Below, piece after piece: positions 10,501-23,906 of a stretch of 64,000 bases of DNA. The first letter of the stretch is position 1, and each line of letters starts with the position of its first letter. The stretch is from Meandrina meandrites (Eukaryota > Cnidaria > Anthozoa > Scleractinia > Meandrinidae): the NCBI GenBank assembly GCA_963693305.1, contig OY855908.1:3648501-3712500 (forward strand), written 5' to 3'. A program made the translations under genes and the position numbers. A model generated the notes under the pieces. The model was not told the origin of the DNA, ran no database searches, and saw nothing but the letters and a program-made list of their open reading frames with translations.

Positions 10501-13500
10501 ATGCTGAAAACCACGGACAACGCTAGCAAAAGGGAATTCCCTCGTGTGGATGGTTCAATGCGAGAAAAACTTCGAGCTAAAATACGCCAGAGAATTCACA
10601 ACCTCCCGAATGAGGGAGGAGACGAAAATGTCAACATTTTGAACCAAGATAAGTCGGCTAAAACACCGCGCGACCATGGCAAAACTGCTCGTTCACAAGA
10701 TGAAAAGGTGAGCCTCTTTTAGTTACATTCTCGCAAAAATTATTCGCTGTTTTGTGTAACACTTCAAACCGCCAAAATTCAAAAGATGTCGAGCGCTCAG
10801 TAGAAATGGTTGATTGCCCTTGCTCTTACCAGGTAAAGACCTACGAATACATAGTTTAATACTTCTTTGTAGTTCCTGCTTCGCAAAACGAATCCCGATT
10901 ATGTATTTTTATTGCGGTCAATGCTTTGTTTACCTGTTTTTTCGCTTTTATTTACCACCTGTGTTACCTGTCGTCTCTTGTGCATTCCCAGAATCCTTCT
11001 CGGATTTGGTTGAAGATTTGATGGTGACTCCTAAACGAATTTTACGTTTGGATACGTCATTTGAACCTTTTTATTTCGAGTTGGTCGACAAAAGTTGATT
11101 TTTTTGTCCCGTGAACAGCGAAGTAAAAAACTAATAAGAAACTAATAAGTAAAAAACTAATAACATCTTTTCTTCGAAACTTGCGCATTCTTCTTGAACA
11201 TGATGATGCCTTCGCCACCCGCGAAAACGCGGGCGGGAAATATTTAAAATTTTCCCGCCGTTTGCGTTCGCTACTGGACAACTTGAATAGTTCGTTTGTA
11301 AATATTTATACCTAATCACTCGATTAATTATTATTGTTGACAGACTAGCAAAGGAAAACCTTTGATAAAATCAACGACTGCTTTGAGACACAAAGGTGGA
11401 ACAAACGTTTACGACGGCTACAAAGAAACCCGAGAAGATCCTCACTTCGATAAGAAACACCACAACAGGGGTGCAGAAAATCACAGAAAGGGCCGAAAAA
11501 ATGTTCTCACCGACCAGGGAAAAGAAGCAGACGATAAAAGTATCAAGGAATACCCCAGAATTCAGAGGGAAAAGTCTGAACGACTTAGCTCAAGACGCAG
11601 AGAGAAAACTGATGAAAAGCATAGAAGAGAACGTTTGAACCACGCTGAAAGCGCAGAAGATAGTCGAAAAAGAAGTCAGCTTCGTCCCCATGATAAATTG
11701 CAACAATCTCCGCACCGAAACGCTGAGAAACGTTCAGTGAAATCTCAGGTATTTAAGCTTTAAACACTGCTTATATGGGAGAAAGTGTTTCTTTTATGTT
11801 TTAAATAATATTTCACTATTCACTCCGTACATTTCGACCATAAGAATAAAATCCCGATTGCTGATGTTGGATTTTTTTTTAAATTGCAATTTTTCATTTT
11901 AAAACTCATGCACACCGGTTTACAGAATACAGGAGCACTTACTTAATTCACATTTAACACACAGTAACATTTAGCTTAGAATATAAACAAAGCAACACTT
12001 AATCTTACAAAAAAGCCTCTACTCACATTTTTTTGTTCTAATACATTCAGTACTCTATATACTAGTTATGCAACGCTTTCGAGTGGTATAACGTTGGTAT
12101 GCATTGCTATATACAATGAATTTTAGTCATCCTAAGTTTTTGTTGAAAAGTTTTGCTTTTGTTTGAATTTTCATCTAGCACTCGTAGTCGTAGAGGGCCT
12201 TGCCGAATGCATGGCTAGTTCAATTTGATTGTATTTTTTATTTTAGAAACAAGCGGCTACGTCAGCAGGTAAAAGCGAATTTTTGTCCTCTTTGGTGAAG
12301 CTAAAGGACGCTTTACAAGCTAACAGCAAAGAGCAAAAGATAAAAACTCCTCTGAAACAACAGGTAGAGAACGACAGGAAATGGAAAAGATATTGCAGGG
12401 CCGTAGGCAGGTGTGCGGGGGGGGGGGGGGTGCGATGTGTGCGTCCGCACCCCCGTCCCCCCCCCCCAAGGGCCGTAAAGGTCCGCTTAATCTGAGAGGG
12501 AGGGTGAAGATGACTTTCAGAATGCATGAGAAGTGGACTTCAACAACTTGATTTTTCAAAATTCCTCGGTGAAATATACCCCCGGATCCCTGCTTGCACC
12601 CACCCAAGCAAAATACTGCCTACGGCACTGTATTGTGAAAACAACATGAAAACATGGGGTGTTAATTTCTTTTGTCTTGTCCAAGAGCAGCACACGATAA
12701 GAATTCTGGGTATGGGGGCAGGAGTAAGTGGCAAGAGTTTGTTTGGATCAAGTCGCCTTTTAGGAGATCTTCAGTTTTGGTTTGAAATAATTAAGGCATT
12801 ATTCTCGGTTTATAACTTCATTGTAAAATAGCTGAATAAATAAGTTTGCTTCTCACCCCCAAGAACGACTACCGTAAATGATCTTATCACATACGGGGCA
12901 AAATTACTGAACGCTGATTGGTTGAGACAGAGGGCATTTTTTTCTTAATCACGAGGGCACTTTTTGGTAATCAAGAGGGCATGATTACTTGATCCTGATT
13001 GGCTGAGCGCGCGTCATCTGCACTGAGTTGGTTTCCCGCTTAAAACGTGAGAAATGCAATGTATCCGAATTTGATAGAAATGCGGTTATTTCATCAAATG
13101 TGAAAGAAAATCGGTACAGTATGTGGCCGTTGGTCCGCGAGTAAAAGTTATAATCTTAAATATCTTACCTGAATTAAAGCCTGATGGGCTGAAATTTTCC
13201 CTGAAGATAGATTTAATGTCTCTCGCTATAATTGCAAAGTGACAACTCCTTAACTCAAACATTTTTCGTGTAATTCAAAAAACAGTGTCCGTGCTCGCGG
13301 TTCCTTGGTCCGCAAATGTGGTCCTTCATCCGCGAATCATGTAAACAGCCTGAAAATTACTGTAAATCTCGACAATTTCCAAGAAAAAACATCATTTGAT
13401 CTATTCTTTATTATTCTTGGCATTTTTAAGCTTCAGTCTTTTTGTTGGAAGTCATTGTGAGGTGGGTGTATGAAATAAAACCGGAGCATAAAATAAAACC

Positions 13501-14798
13501 GGAATTTCTTCAGATTTCTTTCAGACGAGAGTCTCCCACACAAACACGCGTTTTTATTTCTTTTCTTTTACCTTTGAATACGAGTTTTGAAACACTGGAT
13601 GCGAGAATAGATGCCGCAGCAACAATGTGCACACCCAGTGCTTATTATTTTACTAAATTATTATTGTTTAAAAACAAATATTTTATCCAAAGTCCTAGGT
13701 CGCGGACCAAGGACCCAAATGCGAAAATTGTTGATAATTGTCAATGGTCGCTAAATCAAAAATTTGAAACTCTGCGGCAAATCTCTCCGCAGCAGCTGAA
13801 ATCAGGTCATCTATTTACTTGTTCTCCAAAAAAACACGTTTTCCCGTTGCGTTTTATCTGTGCACTAGCTTAGTAAACGCGACCATCTAATTCACGGAGC
13901 AGCGAAAAGTTGAAATTTCAAGAAAGGCAATTTGACCTGTCTGTCGACAAGCATGATTTCTCACCGTAAACCGATAGTAAAAAAGCTGAAAAATTGCCAT
14001 ATTGAAGAAGAATAATCAATAAATCATTGGAAACATTCATTTCTTGCCGAATTTTAGTTATCACGGAAATATTAAGTCATATTCGAAAAAGTCGCGGACC
14101 AAGGACCTCACGGACCAACGACCACATACTGTAGGCTGAAATGAGTGGTGCCTTGGTGGAATAGAGAGAGGACTTTTCAATCCAAATTCGTCTGTCACAG
14201 TCCGAAAAAACTTCTGGACGATTGGGGCTGCACGGAGAATAGAAATTCATGGCGGCTGAGACCACTGAATCGACACTGAAAGATAACATTTCTTCGTTTT
14301 GCTTGCTTCGCCTTATTAGAAACAGAGCCTGGAAAGGGCATAAATTTTGTTGGTACTTGCAGTTTTCGCTGTGGAAAGGAGAATGTCAGGTCCAAGAAGT
14401 TATTAAAGCTCGTTTGGACACTTTGTTTATGACTTTCATTGATGCAGCATTTCTGCGCGGTCGGACGCCTCGTAAACAAAGGTAAATAAAATTTAAACTG
14501 CATTCAGTTTTATCCGTGAAGGAACTATTATGAGTGAATTGCACATGCTGTGTTATGCTTACTTTTACTGTTTCTCGACATAAGTTGATTATTTAATATG
14601 TGGTCATTTTGCTACGAGCGAATATTCTTGCCAACCGGTTTACGCCATGGCAGACCTCGTTTAATAAGACATTAGTTTTCTTTTGTACAAAATTTTGCCC
14701 TTTATGTGATAAACACGTAATCGCCATGTGCCCTCGTGCAATTAAGGATTAATTTCACTTGCATTTTCAAAGGTTTCCAAATTGCCCTCGTCGCTTCG

Positions 14799-14831
<33 letters not shown>

Positions 14832-17800
14832 GCGCGTGAAATTAATCCTTAACTGCCCTCGGGCCCATGCGATTACATATACTAATAAACGCCCACTCTC
14901 AAATAAACGCCTTGTATCTAATAAGCGCCCCCCCCCTTGAGGTACAATTCAAAGCTTGTATTAGACGCTCCCCTCTAAAAAACGCCCCGTGTCTAATAGA
15001 CGCCCCCTCCCCAACAATCGCCTCAACCATCGAAGAGCCCAACGATGTCAACATGGTTGGCCCCGATGACGAATATCAAACTATGAACGACATCTGTGCA
15101 GATTGGATTAGCCTCCTACTTACAAACTCTGTTTTCTATCTTACTCCGCGAGCAAGCTACGCGTCTTAATTGTTTTGTTGACGTTAAAGTGAAATAAACG
15201 CCTCTCTCTAATAAACGCCGCATATCTATTTAAGGCGGGGGTACACCTGAAGCCTGTTTTTCCACCGCTAAACTTGGTTTAATGCGAATATCTCGTCTGC
15301 GTTTCAAGTAATCCAGAAGCTCTATGCTCATTTCACAAAGCTATGTTAAGCGGTGTTTTGTAAATTTTTTGGTGATTTTTGGGGATGTTTGGGAAGAGAT
15401 AGTTTTTCTCAAAGGATTAGTAAAATTTGGAGAAATAAGAAATATTAAAGATTTAATGTGATTTTAAAATTAGAATTTGAAGTTAAAAATTAGTATATGG
15501 GCACCCACTGCAGAGTCCCACCCTCACCGGTCCACCCGCACGAGGGAGCTCCGCTACGCTCATAATGCGACTAGCATTATATAAGAGTTGATCAACTCTT
15601 TTCCTCCCATGTGGGAGGCATTTTCTTAGACTGCACGAGGCGTAGCCTCGTTTTGGTGCTAAGCTTGTTTTCGTCCTATAATGTGATAAAATCGCTGTTT
15701 TCGTTTATAATTCTGGCAGACGTATTGAACTTGTCGATTTTTCGATATATTTTAGTTCGATGTTGGTCACATTTTGGATTTCTTGAAAAGCTCGTTCTTA
15801 ACGCCCCTCCTAGGAGCCCTAAAATTTAATAGACGCCCCGGGCGTTTATTAAATCATTTACGGTATGGTACTTAGAGAACAGTAGCAGCTTCAGCGTATA
15901 TCAGCGGGCAACTTATCAACTGTTAGGATCACGAATATCATTGGTGAGATTCTAGAAATCTTTATTCACTTTTTGTTTCAGCGTGAAAAGGAACCATCAC
16001 CGTGCTCAGGCGAGGCGGGAACGAGCGGTCATCCTTATAGAGGAGACGCTGGAAGGCAACATGTGAGTTTAGTACTGATGGATTTTTCTCAGCAAAAACA
16101 GTTTACGCTAACTTACCCCTTAAAGGTTCAATGTTTTCTTCACTCTCCAAAGTCTGTCAGCCAACGTTTGAGCTATTTTTTATGATAAGTCGCGTATTCA
16201 GACATTTTACGTAATGTACAGTTTTGGTGACGTCTTATAAAGCGGACTGAATTTGTCCGGCTAGACAAATCCTATCAAGTCCTCAGATGTGTTCGTTGTG
16301 GTCAAACGGACACAAAGTATAGTTGAATTAATTAGGACACTTTTATTCGATAAATTTGTCTAAAAAAAAATGAAAAACTTTTGCTGAGTTACACAGAACT
16401 ATAGAAAATATCCTGTGCAGACCGCTGGTAAATCTTCTAAGCCAGACACAAGTGGAAATAGGCTATTTCTGAGTTACCTTTTGCCTCCGTGTCGTGCGAA
16501 ACCATTCATGAAAGGGTTTCACCTGTATGTCCATTTTCATGCAAATCAAACTCATTTTCATTTGAATGGTTTCGCACTAGGACTCGTTTTGAAAACGAGG
16601 CAAAGGGCAACTGGGAAATGGCCTGTCCAACTGTCGAATCACTCGAAAAAGCCTGGTGACAATTAATAGAACTGTTAAAAGGCATGACAAATTGATTGAT
16701 TCAAAAGACACAGGATGTTCTTGGAACTAACTGAAGCTGTCAGGAAGTTTCCTGTATCTGTCTTTGGAATCACGACAATGTTTGAGTAGGTACTGTTTTA
16801 ATGTTATTCCTGTCCAAAGGTGTATTGATAAATATCACACTGGTTCTTAGTCACAATCAATATTGATTCTTCTTTTCTTGAGCTTCGAAAAAAAAGATGT
16901 ATTACAGATGTGGGGACTTTTATTTAAAAACGGTAAAATGTCCTTTTATTGTCGGTGGTGTTTCTTGATGTCTTTGTTGGAGACGCTTTTCACCTCGTAT
17001 GCGGCCGTGGGATTAGTCGCCCACGCTACAGGAAGAACACATTAATGTATTGCAAACACGAAATGCGACATGTCCTAAAAGTAATACTGCCGCCTCCAGT
17101 TTGGCCGTTTGACAGGCGACTGTATTCGCAGGCTACTTCCGGTAGTTTTGAGGTAAATTTGCCAGAATTTTATCCTTGAGATTATCTCGTTTGCATTTTA
17201 GTTTTGATCTTAGCGCGGTGAAATCGAGAGAGAGCAAAAATTAATTACAAAAAACGGATCAAGCACAATTTCCTCGGTACGTGGGTTGCTGATCCTCAAG
17301 CTGCCGCTTTTAAAAGAATATCTCTGTATGTGTTGCCCGATAAATTTCCTGTAAAGGGAGGTCGCTTTTAACCATAATTACACACCAAAAGCAAACGTAT
17401 AAAGGATATTAACCAGCTGGCAAAATCTGTATGGTGGACCTTCCTTTCGGTCCATTCCCACCGCGTCTTTCCAATGATTCCTTGCAGGTGCTTTTAATCA
17501 ACAACCAATATTTTGTTGGTTAACCGCTGTCCAGAATAATAAAAAACCTGCTCTAGGCTCAAGTGCCATCGATGACTTTCATCGTGATTAAGTCTTTTTA
17601 TGCCAACAATGAACATTTGGGCAGCGAATTTAGAAAAGCTCAGAGCGCGGAGTTACGTCTTGTAACAAAAAAAAATAAAAATAAATAAAATTGTAATAGG
17701 GCGCTCTCACTGTCATTATTGCCTATGTTTTGTTGTGTGCGCACAAAATCTTTTTCATAATTTAGTTCGCTCATTCAGAAATTACCTATCGGGAAAATCC

Positions 17801-20800
17801 TCTTTTGGCGTTGTATTCAAATGAGTTCATTGTTATTCAAATTGATCTAACCGGAGCTATCTCGATCGAAACAGACATTTGGTCTTTGCCCGCGGATAAG
17901 AGAGGAAATATTCAGAATATTAGTTGCCGCTGTTTTGCAATGCGCGAGGAAAGTTGAAATCGCCGGTGAAAGCAGAGGAATTTTTTTCCATCCATCCACG
18001 ATCTTGAGGATTTACGGGCAAAATGGCCTGCGTCTAAACTCAAGGTATATTTTCAATCTTGCTTTTTACCATATTACTGTTTGCACTGTCATTCGAGTAT
18101 ATATCTATTTAAGGTACGGAACTCGCACACTTCGAAATCGATCCTCTCCATCAGAAAGTTCCCTTTGAGCTCTAAAAACAGATTTATATTTTTTCTTCGT
18201 CGCTTGATTCCGTACGTGAAGTTTTATTAATCTTTCTGTTCCACCGGCGTTCAAAATTAAAATATTTTTAGGCATGGGTATTCTCTTATGTACACAAACC
18301 TTGCTAGAATTCTTGTCAAATATTGAAACATTCGCTCCGGTGATCTTCCTTTGCGTTTAATACGAAAACATGAAATCAATCAAAGTTTCGAGAGAGCGAA
18401 TTGAAACACTTTTATTATTCGCAGAGTTATTACCACAGAGATCATCAATTATGGTTTTAGTCCGATCGGATTTCTTCAAATCCCTGGCAACATCATATCT
18501 GTCAGGATGAAGGCTTCCTTTTCTCGTGCGGCAGGAAGAAGAAGAAGAAGAAGAAAAAACTTGCCTGTAACAAGAAAAGCCGAAAAGCACTTTGTAGGCG
18601 AATTATTTTCTAACCGAGCATCCTCTTGTTTGCTTCAATGTGCTGTAACTTCACTAAATGAAAACTGTATGTCATTTGCAAGTTGGTTTTTGCGCCTTTG
18701 TTACGAGAAAATTAGATTGCGATAAATATCGGTATAAATGGCAAGAAGCCGCAAGACTACCCCAAAAAAATTCTCTTACGATGCAGCTCTTAACGGCATT
18801 GAATATTGTTTGGCCATTTTTAACTTAGAGTTTTCCTGAGTAAGAAATGAATCGATTTCCTGACCAATGGTTTTATTCCGCACCTGCGTCATTCCTAATT
18901 GATGTATTTGCGGACAAACTACCTCCCTTTTTTTATTCCCGCAAAACGAATCGAAACTGTGGCCAAAACCTTGATGGTTTCCTCGGGCTAGAATGGTGAA
19001 AAGTCGCTTGAATAATTTCTGAGTGATCGCGAACCGTCGACAGTTTTAGAATCGTGGTGTTTATTAATTAGAATTCATTTGACGGTTTTCATCTGATGGT
19101 GTGTTGTGTGATCACTCGGGGCCACAAACAAAGCCGCTCTCAAATAGATTATGGCAGTAACAATGAAGTCACATCAAAATACGCCAACATTAGTTTGCTT
19201 GTATTTGTTCCCTCTACCGGTACTCGGCGCTTCATTAGGCCATCTGAACAGGTGTTCCGCTTACAGCCTCGCTTTGACAATGCGATCATGACTTGAAAGC
19301 GAGGCAGAACCTCTTCAAAATACTTACTCTAAATATGAGATGTTATGGATGTCGTGGACTTCGAGATTAAAAGAAACATGTTTTATTTAAATTTGTTTTA
19401 CTATTGTAGCAGTAATAAATTTAATGCACACTAACCTTTCCAGTCCTTCGTGCCCAAGCTAAAATCATCGCTTCCTCTAATGGTTCGTACCCACATCTTT
19501 TTAATGCTATTTGAGAGAAATTGCTCAGTGAACAACAAGCCATGCCCTCAGGGTAAATAAAATTTGATTACATACGCTTGTTCCGAGTACCTTGACGATA
19601 TGATACACTTAGTCTTCCCCTTTCGTTTTGAAACTTTCAATTTTGCGGCAGTCTTCATTAAACTTAACTGGTATTTTTCTTCTCGGACTGAGAGAATACG
19701 TAAATTGAAACAAAGCTTTTAAGAAATATAAGTGTAGCTCAAAATTTCCAGTATCTTTGCGTTCTCCTACAAAATATGACATTTAAAAACTTGACGAGCT
19801 CTGTTTAAGCACAGTGTTATAAATACAATAACTAAAGTCTTGCAACTTGTATATTTGCCTCTCAAGGGAGAAAAAAGGAGAGACGGCCTGGGAACAAGGT
19901 TGAAGCTAAATCTGTGCTAATGAAATGAAACTAAAAACGTTGTCACCATTTCTCGTGTACACCGGTTTCGTGTTTCACTCGTCAGTATCTATGTGAAGTA
20001 ATTAAACAACTGGGAAATAATTCATAACGCTAACAATGTTTCCAGTGGTTACGGTTATAATTCCAGTTTATTAATTCTCAAGGAGAAGACCTTGACTCTT
20101 CATCTCTTCGAAGTATTTATTTCCTCCGTGAAATTTGCGTTGTTTTGATTGGTGCAAATTAATGCCACTAATCACATTATATGTTTCCGTTTTTCAAAAG
20201 AGCCATAATTGCCTTGTATGACAAAAGTTCGAAAGCCTAATGAAGTCTGCTAATAGTTATCTTTCCTTGACTTGCATTGTGGCTCCGAGACAGGTTTTCT
20301 TAGAGTGTAAAATAAAAATAATTATTCATCATTGTTGGATATTTTCTGCATGTGATTCCACCATATCCATCACAGTTGTATACATTTTTAATTATTCACT
20401 CCGTTAGCGCGCATAATTTTCAGCAAACATCCTCTGAATGTTCAATGGAATATTTCTTTTATGCATGGTAAGATTACAGAAACGAAAATATTTTTCATTC
20501 AAGTTGTTTGTTTTTGTTTTAAGAAATTAACACCGCTAGAGCTATTTAGAATAGGCAACGATGGACGACGATTCTAGAACGGATTTTTCAAATTTTGTTT
20601 AAATTAAAAAAGCGAGATGTTTTGTCAACATTTTATTTCGCGTATTATGGATGGAAATTACAATTAACCGACGAAATATCCTGAGAAAAAGCGTGGTAGT
20701 TTTTAGAAAAACAATGTTTTTGTTGAGGAAATTAAATAGGTAAATTCAATTTACATATAATAAAATGCTATTTTTTATCCTAGAAATTTTACGTACTTCA

Positions 20801-23800
20801 AGTTACTGTTATATATACTAAAACTAAAAAATAAATAACATACTCAAACAGTACATTATTTGGCTTTCGTTTTAGCATAAAGAACGTTTTGTCATGAATT
20901 ATTCAGCAAGTAGCCTAAAGAAATTAGACTTAATCTTTTTCATCTTTAATTCGACCGCAGTCTCGGAATCTTGCAGAGTTTCCCCATAACCGCTTCCTCT
21001 GCACTCCAAAATAAAATAGATTTATTTTCATTTCACCGTACACCGTGCTTCCTCCAGTACAGGGATGAAACTTAGTTCATCGTTTGACTGTTGCAGGGTT
21101 CACCGCTAGCCAAACAACTCCCGGCAGTTTCTGACGACTTGAAAGGAGAACCATCCACCATGTGGCGAATCACAACAACGCGAAAGCTGGCGGAATTTGT
21201 AAGTTAACAGTTTGTTTCCTTTGCTAAAATAGATTCTAGACGACGTTTATTTCCCTTTTGAACACCTTTATTACGTATTTCTGTATTGAATACCGCACTG
21301 TCTTCTCTACCGGATATTTAACCATTTTCTCTATTAAAGCCTGAATGTTTCACCAGGTAATTAAAAACTTTGGCTTTGTTTTCTAGTAACACAGTAGTTT
21401 ATGATTTATCAAAGTTATATGGCTTGATAACTCTGCTGTGATGCCGAGGTGTTTGAACTTGTGAGCAACTACAACAGGTCGACGGATGTGTAAATCTGCT
21501 CCTTGCTAAAACAGACGGTAAAATATTTCCTTTGCGTTGGCGTGGGAAAATAACTGTTTGGTGGTCACTACATGAGATACTCGGTCGGTTAAAATTCGCA
21601 TTTTTCTTTTGTCCAACTTTTTACCCGAATCACTGAAAGACATAGCAGCTTTTAGAGTGCGTTTACGAAGCAAGACGAGCGAGACTTTATCCTATGGAGA
21701 GAAATACTGAATTGTTGCTTTACCCTAAATATGCTCTTTGTTTTTTGGATTGGCGACTGCGCAATAGACTAGGTCATGGACGGTGTATTCCCCTCTCCCC
21801 TCCCTCGAGGGAACAATAATTAGTTCTATGGTATCATACATTTTATCGAAGTATATGCCGGATTTCGAAAGGAGCGATTGTAAAGGTCTTGCAATCGAAG
21901 CATACCTGCAATAAATAGTATTCACCGATCCTTTGAAACAAATTTTAAACGTTACACTTTCATTATGAGAGTGTTTATTTTAAGTGTGGTGTTTAATTGT
22001 TTCTCTTTTCTTTTTTTTCTTTTTTGATGAATTCTTTTGTCTGAGGTGATGAATAACGAAAATATAATCCATCAATTCGCTACAACCAAAACTAACGAAA
22101 CCTCAATTGGCTGTTTTATTTTGTCCCGATCAGTTATAACAAATGAATAAATGACATTTCACTATTGAAAACTTCTTTTTCAAGAAATGAATGTTAGTTT
22201 ACTGTAAAACCCAGCGGAATATTTCACGAAGATCTGTCTTAATGGATGATTTGATAAGAATATGCGATAACCGAACAGACAATACATAATGAATTCATAA
22301 CAACGGCCGACGAATTCGGAAATTTTTCTCTACTTTCCTCCTTTATTAAATTCATTTGATTGCCTTTATTTTCATATTCTCATTTGCTTCATAAACCCTC
22401 AATCGACACTAAACGAAGTTATACAAATTAAGAACGCGAGGACGCTCTCTGAGCCAAGAAGTCGTTTTTATCGTTCGCCGAGATTACACGAAGCAGGGGT
22501 GGTTCGTTCCTGGCGCAGTTCTCCAGGGGCTTTACCGAAATGTTCCCACCAGAGCCTCTCCATGAATTCAAATTCCCTTTCGCGTACAGCCATGACTTAT
22601 TTTGAAGAAGAACTGATGTGTTGGCGAACAAACGAGGGATGCTGCTCGTATCAGAGACAGACCCGTTCCGTCAGATACGAGGTTTGTGAATTTAAATTTT
22701 AAACATAACGTGAGTGGGAAAAGTACGATTTCGATAAGCGTCTTCAAAATAGTGTTTTTCAAGGCAACTAGATATTTGCGTATCCGGTTTATTATTTCTA
22801 TAGACCACCTAACCCGAGTTTGAAAACGTCACTTTACACTTAATCGATCGCCCAACGAATCGTTTACGAAGTATCCATTTGGAGCCTGTTTATCTCGAGC
22901 GATGGTGTCGCAAGAGAAAGCGAAGAAAGAATTTTAGGCTAAGGGAGCCATAACAAAAAAACGGAAAGTGATAAGAATCTCCTTCCTGATTTAATAAAAT
23001 ATAAGGGAGAAATATGTCTTACTCAATTAACACACAATTTGGTCCCCGATGATTTAAACGTAGGAAAATAAAATTAGTGATCCTCATGGCACATTGTGAT
23101 TCTATGAGGTGACGTTTACGAAACAAATATTTGTACGGCCGGCTCTTGTATCGTTTGTTTGAAATTAAAAATTTAGGCAATTCCTTTATGCGCAGTTGTA
23201 CTCTCATTCCATCTCTGTTTAGTATCAAAAATTCCGATTCAGATCGTGTATTGCTTCCAGCTGTGCCTAATTTTCCGTTCGACATGATAAATGATTCGTA
23301 TTTAGCTTGAGTTTTTAATTTAACCCAAGATCTAAATATTAATCATTGTTACCGATTGCTAAACAGTCCATTTACTATCATTTGCTGTAAGTTCCATGTG
23401 ATTTTGGACACATTACGGCATCATTCCTTGCTGACTTTCTATATTCTCCTCACTTGTCTACATGTCAACGAACTGACACTTTAATGAGAAAATAAATCTT
23501 GATCGTTGTGTTCTTGGAAAGTTTAGTTTTAACGCATTATTCGCAAGAGGTATCTGTCTCGTTTGGCAAAGATTCCATCTGCCGCAGTACCGAGGTGTTG
23601 ATACGGAGTACTCGTTTACTCCTCTTCTTAGTTTTGTATATATTTATCTATCAAGCGAACAAAAAAAAACGTAAAGATATGAAATGGGTGGGATTCGAAG
23701 ATCAAACCACGACTACAGAAAGAGGCCTTGTTAAGCGGGTTCGTTTCAAAGAAAATGTGAGACCTGGGACTACAATGACTGTCCGTGATAACTTACTATA

Positions 23801-23837
23801 CTCTGGGATTCCACCGTGGACCAGCGGCAGCTTAGGG
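10501..23837 (+). CDS. Unrecognised basic, charged, low-complexity protein (multi-exon; 3' end unresolved)
   Basis: I do not recognise this protein. Well-supported exons: 10501-10707 (ATG start), 11344-11748, 12247-12363, 15982-16062, 21097-21198, all phase 0 with good splice sites. Less sure: 22433-22685 (or ending 22681) and 23656-23837, which join in frame only if the first ends at 22685. The product is rich in Lys, Arg, Glu, Asp, His and Ser, as in the QREKSERLSSRRREKTDEKH stretch, and looks disordered. The exon at 23656 carries KRVRFKEN, which fits the PP1-docking RVxF pattern. If the 23837 donor is not used, the frame ends at a stop at 23904-23906. If it is used, an in-frame exon at 26061-26129 could link it to the TRIM gene. 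Introns hold several DNA elements. No domain or pathway can be assigned. Confidence 0.65.
12400..12490. repeat. G-run/C-run fold-back repeat
   Basis: A run of 14 G at 12417-12430 is followed by TGTGTGCGTCCGCAC and a run of 11 C at 12457-12467, flanked by GCCGTAGGCAGG and the complement-like CCGTAAAGG. It can form a long GC hairpin or G-quadruplex. It begins 37 bases after the exon ending at 12363. Confidence 0.6.
13117..14133. mobile_element. About 1.0 kb non-autonomous DNA transposon with 26-bp TIRs
   Basis: The left end is CAGTATGTGGCCGTTGGTCC and the right end is the complement of CAGTATGTGGTCGTTGGTCC, each bordered by TA. Sub-terminal copies of the GGTCCTTGGTCCGCG motif occur inside both ends (around 13305, 13700 and 14090). 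The interior has an open frame at 13442-13873, but nothing in it resembles a transposase. TA borders and CAGT termini fit the mariner/pogo style. Confidence 0.7.
14708..14876. mobile_element. Fold-back MITE
   Basis: Inverted arms: CAATTAAGGATTAATTTCAC at about 14738 against GTGAAATTAATCCTTAACTG at about 14836, plus TGCATTTTCAAAGGTTTCCA against its complement. The outer parts (GTAATCGCCATGTGCCCTCG and GCCCTCGGGCCCATGCGATT) also pair. The centre is CGTCGCTTCGCGACTCG. Related GAGGGCAT/GATTGG motifs occur at 12930-13000. Confidence 0.7.
14880..15870. repeat. Repeat bounded by TAATAAACGCC motifs
   Basis: Repeated motifs (ACTAATAAACGCCC, TCTAATAAGCGCCC, TCTAATAGACGCCC, TCTAATAAACGCCG) crowd 14880-15240. 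The complement-like end AGACGCCCCGGGCGTTTATTAAATCATTTACGGTA lies at 15830-15865. A related element with GAATAAGTGCCC motifs lies at 56497-57375. Only the right end looks intact. Confidence 0.55.
16063..21096 (+). other. Large intron (about 5.0 kb) of the charged-protein gene
   Basis: No convincing exon was found. It holds an AAG-rich microsatellite at 18535-18558 and generally AT-rich sequence without long inverted repeats. The frame at 17945-18043 is open and followed by a GTATAT donor-like site, but its phases do not match the neighbouring exons. Confidence 0.5.
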
Positions 23838-23906
23838 GTGAGTTTTGTAAGATGCGTGCGCACCTTTTGCTCGACTGCGGCACAAACTGCACTCAGTGTG
23901 TTTTAA

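Noticed and set aside
12283..12495. Reading on past the exon ending at 12363 into a Pro/Arg/Gly-rich tail
   Set aside because: The tail is the G-run/C-run repeat, and a CAG|GTAGAG donor at 12363 ends the exon.
13442..13873. 143-aa open frame
   Set aside because: It lies wholly inside the DNA element at 13117-14133 and shows no transposase motif or codon pattern like the real exons.
17945..18043. Possible extra exon of the charged-protein gene
   Set aside because: The frame is open and followed by GTATAT, but the acceptor is weak and the phases do not fit the neighbours at 16062 and 21097.
18507..18725. Arg-rich open frame
   Set aside because: It is caused by the AAG microsatellite at 18535-18558.
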